A stretch of DNA of 64,000 nucleotides, from assembly GCA_002787775.1 (NCBI GenBank), contig PCUW01000031.1, positions 1 to 64,000 of the forward strand, read 5' to 3'. Position 1 is the stretch's first letter. Each line of letters begins with the position of its first letter. The notes beneath the pieces were generated by a model. That model was not told the DNA's origin. It saw only the letters and a list, made by a program, of their open reading frames with translations, and searched no databases. Of the stretch, positions 24,595 through 33,888 are shown one piece after another. Source of the stretch: Bdellovibrionales bacterium CG12_big_fil_rev_8_21_14_0_65_38_15. Its GTDB lineage: Bacteria; Bdellovibrionota; Bacteriovoracia; Bacteriovoracales; Bacteriovoracaceae. Position numbers and translations under genes: made by a program.

Positions 24595-25613
24595 CGTTCA
24601 CTCCCAGATCTTCTACGTTGTTGATGAAGCCATAATTCTTTTAAGAATTCGTCTCCATAAATATGGTCTTTTAAACTTTCTCTATAAGGCTTTAATGAAT
24701 ATGAAGGGGCAACACCTAACCAATCTTTGATGGTTGTATCGTTAAGCCCTTGTTTAAGCCATTTAAAGATACAAGCTTGTCTTAATGATTTAGGCGTAAG
24801 GGTAATCATTAGCTTCCTGCGGATATCTTCAAAAATAACTTCCATCCCTCGGGCCGAAAGGCCTCCCGCAAGTATTCGGTGTGGGTTGGCAGCAAAAAGA
24901 ATTTCATCAAAGCTAATGCCTGATCTTTCTTTTTCAATTGCCAAGGCTTTTTCATAACGTTTCCAAACATCAATAAAAACTTCAGGCAGCGGAATACTAT
25001 ATGGATCTCGCTTTGGATGCTCGATCAGTACTCTTGGATTTTCTGAGCTAAGTGATAATCGCTGATACTTAAGACTTGAAAGATCAGACACTTTTAAGCC
25101 AGCACCATAAATCATTAAAACGACGATTTGATTTCTAAGCGCCATTAAACGATTTAAATTTTCTGGTGCTTTTTCTTCTGCCAATAGATATTCCCAAAGT
25201 GTTTTAACTTCAGAAAAAGGAGTAGGTCTTGGAACATCTAAAAACTTGGGAGAGGTAGGAAGCTTACGTACAGGATTATGAGAGAACAATTGATTCTCAA
25301 CTAGAAAATCAAAAAATAACCTTAAAGCTTGAACGCGTCTTCGGCGAGAATTATCAGAAGTGTAACGTTGATCAAGATAAGCACCGTATGCTTGAACGTC
25401 TTGAACACCAAAGCGTGACAGATCAGGCCTAAGGTTTGATTGAGTCAGGTAAGTGTTAAAGCAATCTAGATCTGTTTTATAGTTTTTTAGCGTATTAAGA
25501 CTTCGGCCTTTACTTTTTAGGTCAGAAAAAAAGAGTGACTGCCAGGCTCCTAAGTCTTTTGGGCTTGGAAGAGTCTCGGAGTTAGCCGTTTGCTCAAGAT
25601 CAGTATTGGCCAT
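24591..25613 (-). CDS. Tyrosine-recombinase-like protein with altered catalytic residues
   Basis: The 340-residue protein resembles XerC/XerD: an N-terminal SAM-like core-binding domain (NTLKNYKTDLDCFNTYL; RRRRVQALRLFFDFL) and a C-terminal catalytic domain. The conserved positions are altered, however. The first active-site Arg is Lys (K174, in YGAGLKVSDL), the histidine of HxLR is Lys (K275, in TPKSLRQ), and the LGH histidine is Val (V301). R278 and the nucleophile-like Tyr310 remain. It may be inactive, acting only in DNA binding, or have different chemistry. An ATG at 25613 is chosen over a GTG at 25706 to fit the Xer size. It is divergent from rnc. A functional Xer would be expected elsewhere. 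Confidence 0.75.
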   Translation of the reverse strand: MANTDLEQTANSETLPSPKDLGAWQSLFFSDLKSKGRSLNTLKNYKTDLDCFNTYLTQSNLRPDLSRFGVQDVQAYGAYLDQRYTSDNSRRRRVQALRLFFDFLVENQLFSHNPVRKLPTSPKFLDVPRPTPFSEVKTLWEYLLAEEKAPENLNRLMALRNQIVVLMIYGAGLKVSDLSSLKYQRLSLSSENPRVLIEHPKRDPYSIPLPEVFIDVWKRYEKALAIEKERSGISFDEILFAANPHRILAGGLSARGMEVIFEDIRRKLMITLTPKSLRQACIFKWLKQGLNDTTIKDWLGVAPSYSLKPYRESLKDHIYGDEFLKELWLHQQRRRSGSER

Positions 25614-25771
25614 AAATAAACTCAGACATAGTAAATCTTTCACAGGTTTAGGGGGTTTTTCGAGCCTAAGTGTAGCTATTTCATGGCTAGACGACAACTT
25701 AAACACTCAGACTTGCTCTTACGCCAAAGCAGTGTTAACACAGGGCAAGACATTCGAATAACGTGGATAAT

Positions 25772-26614
25772 ATGCAGAAGACGACCTTACAAACAAACGC
25801 GAAGCTAAGCTTCACTGAGTTTGCCCTTAATAACGCTAGGGACGTAGTTTTACGTTCAAATGATGCTTCGCATTTTTTCCATAATCTGGCTCAACTCCCA
25901 CAGACCATTTACGCCTTATCAAGCTTGGAAGCCAAGCTTGGAATGACTTTTAGAAGCTATGAGTGGCCTCTAAAGGCCTTAATTCACCGCTCTTTTATGA
26001 ATGATGCCAAAGATAAAGGCATTAATAGTAATGAACGCCTCGAGTTTCTAGGTGATTCTTTGGTTGGCGCTATCGTTAGTAAAACGTTGTTTGAGAAATT
26101 CAATCATCTGCCAGAAGGGGATCTTTCTAAACTAAGAGCGGCCCTCGTTAATGAGATCAGCTTTACTGAGTTAGCAAAATGCCTTGGTCTTCAAGACTTA
26201 CTCATTGTCGGTAAAGGCGAGTTTATTGATAAAAACTACTTATCTGGTGGGGCTCTAGCTGATGCTTTCGAAGCGATGATGGCCGCTGTCTTTAAAGATC
26301 AAGGTCAAGAGGCACTTGAACTTGCTTTTAATAATACCATTCAGCTTCTTGATGACTCGTTTTACGATGTAAAACGACTTAACGATTTCGATCCTAAAAC
26401 TCGTTTACAAGAAAAGACCATGGCGCTCTACAAAGTTGCGCCGATCTATGAAGCTAAAGAAGTTACGATTGGAAAATTTCTCGTCACACTTAAAATTCAA
26501 GAAAAAAACATTCTCTCTTTAGAGGGACATTCAAAAAAGAAAACAGAAAAAGAACTTGCTAGGCGTGTCCTAGCTCAAAATTTACATTTGGAAGGGGATC
26601 AAAATGCTCATTGA
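25772..26614 (+). CDS. rnc: Ribonuclease III with N-terminal extension
   Basis: RNase III cleaves double-stranded RNA, processing rRNA precursors. The catalytic core is visible as NERLEFLGD (E88, E91, D95) and the metal-binding D164 and E167 (LADAFEAMMAAVF). The C-terminal third is a double-stranded-RNA-binding domain (DPKTRLQEKTMALY; KKKTEKELARRVLAQ). The catalytic signature begins at residue 87, about 50 residues later than in E. coli, so there is an N-terminal extension of unknown role. The ATG at 25772 is preferred over a GTG at 25763. It overlaps era by 11 bases, the classical rnc-era arrangement, with der following. Confidence 0.95.
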   Translation: MQKTTLQTNAKLSFTEFALNNARDVVLRSNDASHFFHNLAQLPQTIYALSSLEAKLGMTFRSYEWPLKALIHRSFMNDAKDKGINSNERLEFLGDSLVGAIVSKTLFEKFNHLPEGDLSKLRAALVNEISFTELAKCLGLQDLLIVGKGEFIDKNYLSGGALADAFEAMMAAVFKDQGQEALELAFNNTIQLLDDSFYDVKRLNDFDPKTRLQEKTMALYKVAPIYEAKEVTIGKFLVTLKIQEKNILSLEGHSKKKTEKELARRVLAQNLHLEGDQNAH

Positions 26615-27575
26615 AGACCAACATCCACATAATAAATCAATTATGGTTGCAACATTAGGAGCTCCTAACGTTGGTAAGTCTAGTATGATTAACTATTTGT
26701 TAGGCACTGACTTAACAGTTGTGACTCACAAACCACAAACAACGAGAAATCATATCCACTGCGTGATGACTGTCGATCATACAGAGATCGTGCTTGTCGA
26801 CACTCCGGGCTTACATAAAAGTAACCAAGAGTTTAACAAACGTCTTAATCAACAAGCGCTTGATGGAGCAGAGGGCGTAGACCTCAATCTTTTACTTGTT
26901 GATATTTCAAGACCGGTGCTTGAACAAGTGAGTGACTTTAAAGAAAACTTTAATCGTCCACTCGGCAGAACTTGGCTAATCTTCACAAAAGGTGATGTTG
27001 TTCAGGATGCTGAAAAACTTCCTTTAGATGAGATTACTTTAAAAGCAAAAGAGATTATTCCTGCTATTGAAAAGCATTACTTAATCAGCTCTAGAAGTGA
27101 GCTGAATATGAATACTCTTATTGGCGCTCTTTGTGATGAAGCCCAATCAGGCCCGCATCTTTATGGTGGAGCAGTTTCAAATAAAAACGAAAGATTTTTT
27201 GCGACAGAGTATATTCGTGAACAGACTTTCACTCTTTTAAAAGATGAAATTCCTTATGAAGTAGCCGTTCTTATCGAAGAGTTTCGCGATATGCACGATC
27301 AGCGTATTAAAGAAAAGCGTATTGCTTCTAAAATTTCAGCTTCAATTATTGTGAACCGTCCAAGTCAGCGAGCTATCGTGATTGGTTCAGGCGGACAAAT
27401 GATTAAAGAAATTGGTGTTCGCTCACGTGAGAGAATTGAGCAAATGATGGGAAACCAAGTTCATCTTAATCTTCACGTTAAAGTTGCTCCAAAGTGGTTC
27501 AAAAATAATATGATCCTAGAGCAACTAGGGCTTCCTAGAGCAGAAGCTTCTGCAAGGGTTTGGAGACAGAAATGA
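26604..27575 (+). CDS. era: GTPase Era
   Basis: Era is an essential GTPase for 16S rRNA maturation and 30S assembly. The G1 motif is GAPNVGKS (19-26), G2 lies in PQTTRNH, G3 is DTPGLH (66-71), and G4 reads TKGD (128-131), with Thr replacing the usual Asn of NKxD. The C-terminal KH domain is clear, with [15 protein letters not shown] and [19 protein letters not shown]. At 323 residues it is slightly longer than E. coli Era. The ATG at 26604 lies within the end of rnc, and its stop overlaps the Der start as ATGA, so rnc, era and der are translationally coupled. Confidence 0.95.
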   Translation: MLIEDQHPHNKSIMVATLGAPNVGKSSMINYLLGTDLTVVTHKPQTTRNHIHCVMTVDHTEIVLVDTPGLHKSNQEFNKRLNQQALDGAEGVDLNLLLVDISRPVLEQVSDFKENFNRPLGRTWLIFTKGDVVQDAEKLPLDEITLKAKEIIPAIEKHYLISSRSELNMNTLIGALCDEAQSGPHLYGGAVSNKNERFFATEYIREQTFTLLKDEIPYEVAVLIEEFRDMHDQRIKEKRIASKISASIIVNRPSQRAIVIGSGGQMIKEIGVRSRERIEQMMGNQVHLNLHVKVAPKWFKNNMILEQLGLPRAEASARVWRQK

Positions 27576-29410
27576 AAAGAGATTACGTCGTCTCCATTAT
27601 AGGAAGACCTAATGTGGGCAAAAGCTCACTTTTTAATCGCATGATGAAAAAGCAGCATAAGGCTTTGACTCTTGATCGTCCTGGTGTGACCAGAGATCGC
27701 CACTATGGCATCGCTCACCTAGAAGACTTGCCTAACAAAACAGGCCAAGACATCGTTTTAGTTGATACTGGTGGATTTTATCCTCAACGAGTTGAAGAAG
27801 GTAAAGACAACGTCAGTGCCTTTTTTAATATTATGAAAGATCACGCTAAACTCGCTATTCAAGAGAGTGATCTTGTTTTATTCGTGGTTGATGTTCGTGA
27901 AGGTATTTTACCCGTTGACCGTGAAATCGCGACAGCTATTCGTATGCAAAAAAAGCCTTTTTGGTTAGTCGTTAACAAATACGATGATGAATCTCAAGCT
28001 GGTACTGAGCTCGAGTTCTATGAGCTTGGAATAGATCCGGAAGAAATGTTCACACTGTCAGCCTCTCACGGCACAGGTGTTGTTCTGCTTCGTGAAGCTC
28101 TACAACAACGCTCTCTTGATTTTCAAAATGATGACCAGAATACGGCGCCGACACTTCAGCATGGTGTGACTCCACGAGAAAACGTTGTGGCAAGAGTTGC
28201 TATTATTGGGGCTCCTAATGCTGGTAAATCAACTATGCTTAATCAATTACTTGGTTCAGAGCGAGCGTTGGTAAGTGAAATTGCCGGAACAACAGTTGAT
28301 CCTATTGAAGGTTATTTTGATCTTTATTTTGGAGCTGATGCCCTTGAACTCGATAAAAGAGTCGAGTTGATTAAGCATGATGGCCCCCTAGTAAAGCAGT
28401 ACGAAGACTTTAGACAAAACAATCCTGAGTTCTTTGACCGTATGTCTGACTCTTATGAAGATGAAGGCGATTTCGATGAAACGGCAGAACAGTACGCTGA
28501 TGATATTAACTTAGAAGATTCATATGAACTTTCTGAGAATAATGTTAATGCCGACGATGATGATGCTTTATTAGATGAAGAGCTTTATGCCAAAGCTTTT
28601 GGCTCTCTAGAAGACGATGATTTTGAAGAAGATAGCGATGCTGAGATGATCGCTATGGACGAAGAGACGCTTGAGTCAACTGAAGAAACACAAGCTCCAA
28701 CTGGTAGCTTTTGGCGAACTCTTCATATTGTTGATACGGCGGGTATTCGTCGTCAAAAATCTATTGATGACCCATTAGAAGAGCAGTCTGTTTATCGCTC
28801 ACTTCGTTCAATCACTGAAGCTGATTTAGTGATTTATATGGTTGATGCGACTAAAGGTGTAGGACACCAAGATAGAAGATTACTTGATATCGCTCTTGAT
28901 AAAGGTAAATCTGTCATTGTTGTTCTGAATAAAATGGATATTAAAAAGCGTGACTTCAAAGACGACAAAGAAAGACGTGTGTGGATCAGTGATCTTCGCG
29001 CGACTCTTCCTTGGTTAAGTTTTTGCGATGTACTGCCAATGTCTGCGCTTCGTGGAAGTGGATTAAGTGTGCTTAAAAAGGCACTTAAGAAAACGGTTCT
29101 TATTCGTAGACGTCCTGTTTCGACAGGGGAGCTTAACCGTTCAGTGTTTGAGCTTATTGAAAAACATCCAATCGTTGTTAAAAGAACGAGTGGAAAACGC
29201 TTCAAGGTTCGTTACGCTTCTATGGTTAAAACTGATCCTCCAACGATTCTTCTTTTTTCAAATAAATCTCAAGGTATCCCTGATAGCTATAAGAGATATT
29301 TGAAAAATGGTCTTAGAAAAGCTTTTCCACTAGATAATACGCCTGTGCATTTACTCTTTAGAACAGGTCACGATTTAGCGCAAAGAATGAAAAAGGTTAA
29401 AAAATCTTAA
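27572..29410 (+). CDS. der: GTPase Der (EngA) with acidic insertion in second GTPase domain
   Basis: Der has two GTPase domains and a KH-like C-terminal domain and helps build the 50S subunit. Domain 1 has GRPNVGKS (11-18), DTGG (65-68) and NKYD (135-138). Domain 2 has GAPNAGKS (213-220), DTAGIRR (388-394) and NKMD (453-456). The C-terminal domain is present. The protein is 612 residues long, against about 450-490 normally, because some 125 residues (about 255-380) are inserted between switch I and the DTAG motif of domain 2. The insert is very acidic, with runs such as [10 protein letters not shown] and [10 protein letters not shown]. The ATG at 27572 with GGAG is used. A hairpin terminator follows. 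Confidence 0.95.
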   Translation: MKRDYVVSIIGRPNVGKSSLFNRMMKKQHKALTLDRPGVTRDRHYGIAHLEDLPNKTGQDIVLVDTGGFYPQRVEEGKDNVSAFFNIMKDHAKLAIQESDLVLFVVDVREGILPVDREIATAIRMQKKPFWLVVNKYDDESQAGTELEFYELGIDPEEMFTLSASHGTGVVLLREALQQRSLDFQNDDQNTAPTLQHGVTPRENVVARVAIIGAPNAGKSTMLNQLLGSERALVSEIAGTTVDPIEGYFDLYFGADALELDKRVELIKHDGPLVKQYEDFRQNNPEFFDRMSDSYEDEGDFDETAEQYADDINLEDSYELSENNVNADDDDALLDEELYAKAFGSLEDDDFEEDSDAEMIAMDEETLESTEETQAPTGSFWRTLHIVDTAGIRRQKSIDDPLEEQSVYRSLRSITEADLVIYMVDATKGVGHQDRRLLDIALDKGKSVIVVLNKMDIKKRDFKDDKERRVWISDLRATLPWLSFCDVLPMSALRGSGLSVLKKALKKTVLIRRRPVSTGELNRSVFELIEKHPIVVKRTSGKRFKVRYASMVKTDPPTILLFSNKSQGIPDSYKRYLKNGLRKAFPLDNTPVHLLFRTGHDLAQRMKKVKKS

Positions 29411-29417
29411 GATTTCT

Positions 29418-29456
29418 GGACAAGAGTTTGACGGCTCTTGTCCTTTATCTTGTTTT
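29418..29456 (+). terminator. Rho-independent terminator after der
   Basis: GGACAAGAG (29418-29426) and CTCTTGTCC (29435-29443) form a perfect 9-pair stem with an 8-base loop, followed by a T-rich tail broken by other bases. It separates rnc-era-der from the lipocalin gene. Confidence 0.75.
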
Positions 29457-29471
29457 AGGAAATAAGCTCTT

Positions 29472-29993
29472 ATGAAAAAATTAATCGTTCTTTGTTCTTT
29501 AATTTCCTTTAGTGCTTGCTCTACAACTTACTACCGCGACGAAACGGCAGAGACTGTTGATATGAATCGTTTTATGGGTAAGTGGTACGTCATTGCTCAT
29601 ATTCCTACGTTCCTTGAAAAGGGTGCATACAACGCGACTGAAACTTACAGCTTAAAGAAAAACGGTAAAATTGATATCGACTTTCGCTTCAATAAAGACG
29701 GATTTGATGGTGAACTTAAAAAAATCCCACAAACAGGTTGGGTTTTTGATGAGACGACAAAAGCTCACTGGAAAGTTCGTCCATTTTGGCCATTAAAGTT
29801 TGATTATTTGGTTCACTATGTCTCTGATAATCATGATGTCACCATGATTGGTGTTCCTAAGCACAACTATCTTTGGTTTATGTCTAAAACTCCAGAGCTT
29901 GATTCTGTTGAGCGCGCTAAAATGGAAGAGATGGCCGAAGCCTTGGGTTATGATTTAAATGAGCTTATCGAAATTCCACAAAAATGGAATTAG
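29472..29993 (+). CDS. blc: Lipocalin lipoprotein, Blc type
   Basis: A 173-residue outer-membrane lipocalin. The signal peptide ends at the lipobox FSAC (C16), and the lipocalin start MGKWYVIAHIPTFLEK holds the conserved GxW. Further Blc features are NATETYSLKKNGKIDI and the DYLVHYVSDNHDVTMIGVP strand. Blc in E. coli binds lysophospholipids and fatty acids at the outer membrane, so lipid transport or repair is likely. It follows the der terminator and overlaps the convergent channel gene by 4 bases. Confidence 0.92.
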   Translation: MKKLIVLCSLISFSACSTTYYRDETAETVDMNRFMGKWYVIAHIPTFLEKGAYNATETYSLKKNGKIDIDFRFNKDGFDGELKKIPQTGWVFDETTKAHWKVRPFWPLKFDYLVHYVSDNHDVTMIGVPKHNYLWFMSKTPELDSVERAKMEEMAEALGYDLNELIEIPQKWN

Positions 29994-31807
29994 TGTAAAA
30001 TAATCAATCTATCGTTATCAGTAAGTTGATATTCACTGTTTGAATGTGGAGCTAAATCGACTCTTCTTTTATGTCTGTTTTCATCAAGGGCAATTCTAAA
30101 ACCAATTAAGACATGTCCATAAGAACGTACGATCGACTTGAGTTCACCGAACGTATAAGTTTTTGGAAGTTCTATATTATAAACGCTGGCGTGATAGAGA
30201 GTCATATCGCAGCCATTTGGCCCAAGAACCTCTTCAAACACCTGGCTAAGCTCTCTTCTCAATCCTACGTGAGCAATCAAATGCGAGCTGATATAGGCAG
30301 GCACGATCACGTCGCATCGGTTCTCATCAGCGAAGGTTTCTGCTGCAGTAGGGGACTCAAGTTCGACTAGAATATCTGGATGATGATCTAGTTTAGATAG
30401 CAGAGCTCTTAGCATGAAGAACTTATGAATCGTTAGTTGATCGACTTCATCAGACCTTAAACTTTGACTTCTTAATGGAAGAATCACAATTTTGTTATAA
30501 TTTTTAAGATTTACGATGGAGTAGTCTTGCACCACATCGACTTTCGCCTGAAAGTCAGTATAGCTGGAAAGCTCATGTTGAATTGCCTTAGCTTTTTCTT
30601 GGTCACCAATAATTAAAACATCTCTAGATCTGACCTCAGGAAGCTTAAGAGAGGAGAGTTCAATTCTTGGTTTTTGTTGGTGGGGATGATGAGATACCTG
30701 AATTGAATTACTATCTTGGGCCATGAACAACGGCTTATCTGTTTCATTAATGATTGTGTCAGGTTCTAAAAGTAGTTCGCTACCTTGATTTGTCTTTCTT
30801 AAGATTCCAAGCGGTAAGACATTCTCAAAGTAGCACTCAGCTTCCTTAAGAGACATCCCAACAATTTCTTTAAACTCTTTAATATAAATTTCATGACCGT
30901 CACGGTGTGAAAGCAGTTCCATGAAAATCTTTGCCAAGCCTGCATGTTTAATCGATTGAGCTAAAATTTTTGTGATGATGGATTTATTTTGAAGTGGCTC
31001 ACAGTTAATCTTTGGAAAAGCGTGAACGATTTGAGTTGATTCAATCTGATCAAATTCAGCAACGACTAAAGGGCCTGGATGATCATATTTTTTTAGCACG
31101 TGATTAAGTGCCGCCAGTATGGTGCTGGCACGTGCATCACCTTGAGTATTTTCGACTTGTGGAATAAGCATAACGGCAGAATTGATGATGTCTACACGCT
31201 CAAGATCGTCTGGATCTGAAGCGCGACCAAGGCGGACAATCACTTGGCCACGACTCCAAAGACTTCCTAATTCTGATTTAAGCATTTGGACGGCTTCAAT
31301 ACCTGGCCTTGATGTGAGGACGACAACATTAAGTTTCGACTGTCTAAAACGTCTTAAGAATTGGTTTAGGCGCGTATCAGAAAGAAGCATCTCTTTAATC
31401 ATTTCTGGTGTTCGTTGATCAAGACCTGCTAAGACGATATGACCTTTAAGTGATAGAGGAGTTCGTCCTTCTTCAAGACTTCGAACTAATCTCCACATCC
31501 ACTGTGTCATTAGGGCCACAAGTGTACCCATAAATAAAACGTAACCGATAATAGTTAAAATGGTAGAGATGGTTCTAAGGATTGTTCCCTGATCATCACC
31601 AAGATAGCCAGGATCAGTTAATCTTAAAAATGCCCACCAAACAGCTTTATTCCAGTGTTCAAACTCTGCTGTTAGCCAATAAGCACTAAGTCCACCTAAA
31701 AAGCTTACTAGAGCGATGGCAAAGATAATGATAAGTAATTGCGTCCAAGAACCTTCAAGAACTGATCTTTCAAAAAAAAATTTAATTTTGCGAAAAAAAG
31801 TTTTCAA
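29990..31807 (-). CDS. CASTOR/POLLUX-like ion channel with cytoplasmic RCK-type domains
   Basis: The protein (605 residues from the chosen start) has two membrane segments near the N-terminus and between them the pore-like WWAFLRLTDPGYLGDD sequence characteristic of the CASTOR/POLLUX/SYM8 family. A large cytoplasmic part follows, with Rossmann-like TrkA_N/RCK elements (LKGHIVLAGLDQRTPEM, NVVVLTSRP, GPLVVAEFDQIES). Plant relatives conduct potassium or calcium at the nuclear envelope; bacterial ones are hardly studied. No in-frame ATG exists near the N-terminus; the frame also opens at a TTG at 31846, inside the preceding gene. A TTG at 31807 immediately after that gene's stop is preferred. Ion selectivity is not deducible. 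Confidence 0.82.
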   Translation of the reverse strand: MKTFFRKIKFFFERSVLEGSWTQLLIIIFAIALVSFLGGLSAYWLTAEFEHWNKAVWWAFLRLTDPGYLGDDQGTILRTISTILTIIGYVLFMGTLVALMTQWMWRLVRSLEEGRTPLSLKGHIVLAGLDQRTPEMIKEMLLSDTRLNQFLRRFRQSKLNVVVLTSRPGIEAVQMLKSELGSLWSRGQVIVRLGRASDPDDLERVDIINSAVMLIPQVENTQGDARASTILAALNHVLKKYDHPGPLVVAEFDQIESTQIVHAFPKINCEPLQNKSIITKILAQSIKHAGLAKIFMELLSHRDGHEIYIKEFKEIVGMSLKEAECYFENVLPLGILRKTNQGSELLLEPDTIINETDKPLFMAQDSNSIQVSHHPHQQKPRIELSSLKLPEVRSRDVLIIGDQEKAKAIQHELSSYTDFQAKVDVVQDYSIVNLKNYNKIVILPLRSQSLRSDEVDQLTIHKFFMLRALLSKLDHHPDILVELESPTAAETFADENRCDVIVPAYISSHLIAHVGLRRELSQVFEEVLGPNGCDMTLYHASVYNIELPKTYTFGELKSIVRSYGHVLIGFRIALDENRHKRRVDLAPHSNSEYQLTDNDRLIILH

Positions 31808-31809
31808 TA

Positions 31810-32580
31810 TTACCAACTGAACACATAGGCGACCATAGTCGTCCAAACATTGCCGGTTAGGTCCTCATAACCAAACCCAGAGGGATTTGTTGGTACAGGA
31901 CGATAATTTTGAGTGAATTTATCGTGAAAGTTAACTGAGTGAAAAAGAAACTCCACGTTGATATAGGATTCACGAAGCTTGACCGGAAACTCAAGTCCAA
32001 AGCCTGTACCAAAACCTAATCCACCACCGTTATCGTTATCAAGCTGGGACTGATCTCTAAATTTATTAGTTGTGTACCAATATTCAAGTCTTCCAACAAA
32101 GTATGGATTTGAGTAGGTAATAGCTGTGCCGAGGTTTGCCGTGTCTATGTAATACCTATAGCTGAAGTAAACTCTAAGCATAGTGACATCAACTAGACCA
32201 ATTCTGTTTGGTTGACCAAAGTTTACTGGCTCATCTAAAAAAATATGATGTTTAGAAATTTCTAAACCTAGTCCGTAAGAGGATTGAAAATCTAAAAAAT
32301 AATTAAATCCTAAGCCAAAAGTCGGAGGATCGTTTTCGTAGGCTTCCCCACGATTTCCATCAAACGTTGTTAAGCCCGCACCGATTTGAAAGGAGAAAAA
32401 TCGTCCATAGCGATAAAATCGCTCGTCTTCTAAGACTTGGTTGCTTTCAAGATCTTCATTGAAATCATTAAAGATATCACCACCAATTTTTAGATCGTCA
32501 TCTTCAATACCAAATTCAAGGTCTGCTTGAGCAAAACTTAATGTAGGTAGAAGGAGGAAAATAAAAAGTAGATATTTCAA
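31810..32580 (-). CDS. Outer-membrane barrel-like protein
   Basis: The 256-residue protein appears to be an outer-membrane beta-barrel: it has many amphipathic strands with aromatic residues (FRYGRFFSFQIGAGL-like pattern around residues 50-70), YFSYRYYID, and a C-terminal strand ending TMVAYVFSW. The start is inferred as the TTG at 32580, because this gives a textbook signal peptide, MKYLLFIFLLLPTLSFAQA; an ATG at 32646 lies inside the preceding gene and would bury it in a long N-terminus. No strong ribosome binding site is seen. It follows another barrel-like gene by 7 bases. Function unknown; structural relatives include surface proteins of similar size. Confidence 0.7.
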   Translation of the reverse strand: MKYLLFIFLLLPTLSFAQADLEFGIEDDDLKIGGDIFNDFNEDLESNQVLEDERFYRYGRFFSFQIGAGLTTFDGNRGEAYENDPPTFGLGFNYFLDFQSSYGLGLEISKHHIFLDEPVNFGQPNRIGLVDVTMLRVYFSYRYYIDTANLGTAITYSNPYFVGRLEYWYTTNKFRDQSQLDNDNGGGLGFGTGFGLEFPVKLRESYINVEFLFHSVNFHDKFTQNYRPVPTNPSGFGYEDLTGNVWTTMVAYVFSW

Positions 32581-32587
32581 AAAGTGA

Positions 32588-33085
32588 TCACAGGTAGAAG
32601 TGGACAGCAGCGACAACAAGTCCGCCAGCAGTTGTTTCAACGACAAAATCGTCTAGCTTATTTAAAGAGACACCAAAGTCGATTGAAAATCCAAGACTTT
32701 GAAGTCCTACAAAACTAAATTCAGACCCAAGGGTAAGATCAAATTGAAAGCCGCTGACATCGGCGCTTGTACCATTTTTGTCTTTTATGTAGGCTCCTAA
32801 AAAAGAGCTATAGAAATTGAGTTGAGGCTCATCAAATAAAATTTTATAAAGCTTTACCCCTGCGCCTACACCACCATCATTTGAGTCTGTGGAAACGCCA
32901 AGAATTCCACCAAAAGCAAATGATCTTGAACGCTGTATTTTAAAAGAGACTGCAGGAACATCAATCATGAGTTGATTACTAAAACCAACTCCAAGACGGC
33001 CTCGTCTTTCAAAAGAGTGGGCAGGTGCAGCAAATGCAAGGAACACAAAGATAAGAGCTAGAGTGCGTAGCATTATTTGATTCAT
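32588..33085 (-). CDS. Small outer-membrane protein-like
   Basis: A 165-residue exported protein with signal peptide MNQIMLRTLALIFVFLAFAAPAHS reduced here to its core LALIFVFLAFAAPAHS. The mature part is strand-rich with Gly, Phe and alternating residues (FGGILGVST; FDLTLGSEFSFVGLQSLGFSIDFG), consistent with a small barrel, but the family is not recognised. The ATG at 33085 with GGGA upstream is preferred; an ATG at 33109 adds 8 polar residues. It heads a minus-strand pair with the barrel at 31810-32580, and is divergent from the yfgM-like gene. Confidence 0.65.
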   Translation of the reverse strand: MNQIMLRTLALIFVFLAFAAPAHSFERRGRLGVGFSNQLMIDVPAVSFKIQRSRSFAFGGILGVSTDSNDGGVGAGVKLYKILFDEPQLNFYSSFLGAYIKDKNGTSADVSGFQFDLTLGSEFSFVGLQSLGFSIDFGVSLNKLDDFVVETTAGGLVVAAVHFYL

Positions 33086-33210
33086 GGGCAAATCCCGCTT
33101 TAAATTCATTATTTTTAACTATTTTAGTCTATCGAAGCTGTCTGTTTTTGACAACTTATAGGCCTCTCCATAGAATTCATGAAATTACTTTTAGTAGAGG
33201 GAATGCAAAC

Positions 33211-33888
33211 ATGGCAACAGATAATACGGCCGCTCCTAATCGCGGAATTGATGATATTTTAGAACAAACTGAGATGGGAGCTTTTATCGCAAAGAATAAA
33301 GTTCTTATGATCGGTGTTGTTGTTGCAGCTTTGGCTGGAGTCGTCGGTTTTGGCGTTTGGAACTGGATGCATTCTAAAAGAAATATTCAAGCTGAAACTG
33401 CTATTTATGAATACGGACAAGGATCGCTTAAGTCTTTTTCTGAAAAGAAAATCGATGGTGCCGCTCTTTTATCTGGTTTCCAAAATTTAGAGAAAAATAT
33501 CGGAAACGCTAACGGATTGTTTCCAATTGGTATTGAAACAGCTGCACAGCTTAGTGAAGTCGGACAGTTTGAAAATGCTATTATAGTTCTTAATTCTCTA
33601 AATTCAGCTGCTTCAAACCCATATCAAAAATTTGTTTTAGCAACGAATTTATCTGTGGCTTACGAGAATGCTGGTAATAATGAAAAGGCTCTTGAATCTC
33701 TAGAGTCTTTAGTTAAATCAAATGTCGGCTTTATGGAAGCCAAAGTTTACCTTGATCTTGGTCGTCTTGCCCTTTCGCTAGGTCAAACAGACAAAGCCAG
33801 ATCTAATCTTCAGTGGGTTATTGATAAAGGTAATGATGCTGAAATGACATTGCTTGCAAAATTGTATCTCTCTCAATTGGATCAATAA
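33211..33888 (+). CDS. yfgM: YfgM-like membrane-anchored TPR protein
   Basis: The 225-residue protein has a short polar N-terminus, one membrane helix (about 31-53, VLMIGVVVAALAGVVGFGVWNWM reading) and a periplasmic alpha-helical domain with TPR-like repeats (GQFENAIIVLNSL; AYENAGNNEKALESLESL; GQTDKARSNLQWVID). This layout matches YfgM, a periplasmic partner of the SecYEG translocon that helps export. The ATG at 33211 with GAGG is chosen over 33148, which would add 21 non-conserved residues. It is directly followed by bamB, as in E. coli where yfgM, bamB and der lie together; here der is 4 kb away. Confidence 0.8.
   Translation: MATDNTAAPNRGIDDILEQTEMGAFIAKNKVLMIGVVVAALAGVVGFGVWNWMHSKRNIQAETAIYEYGQGSLKSFSEKKIDGAALLSGFQNLEKNIGNANGLFPIGIETAAQLSEVGQFENAIIVLNSLNSAASNPYQKFVLATNLSVAYENAGNNEKALESLESLVKSNVGFMEAKVYLDLGRLALSLGQTDKARSNLQWVIDKGNDAEMTLLAKLYLSQLDQ

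Noticed and set aside
24591-25613. Functional XerC/XerD call
   Set aside because: Three of the usual catalytic positions are changed, so I call it recombinase-like only.
28834-29205. Open frame of 123 codons antisense to der
   Set aside because: It is antisense to conserved Der GTPase motifs and has no recognisable protein features.
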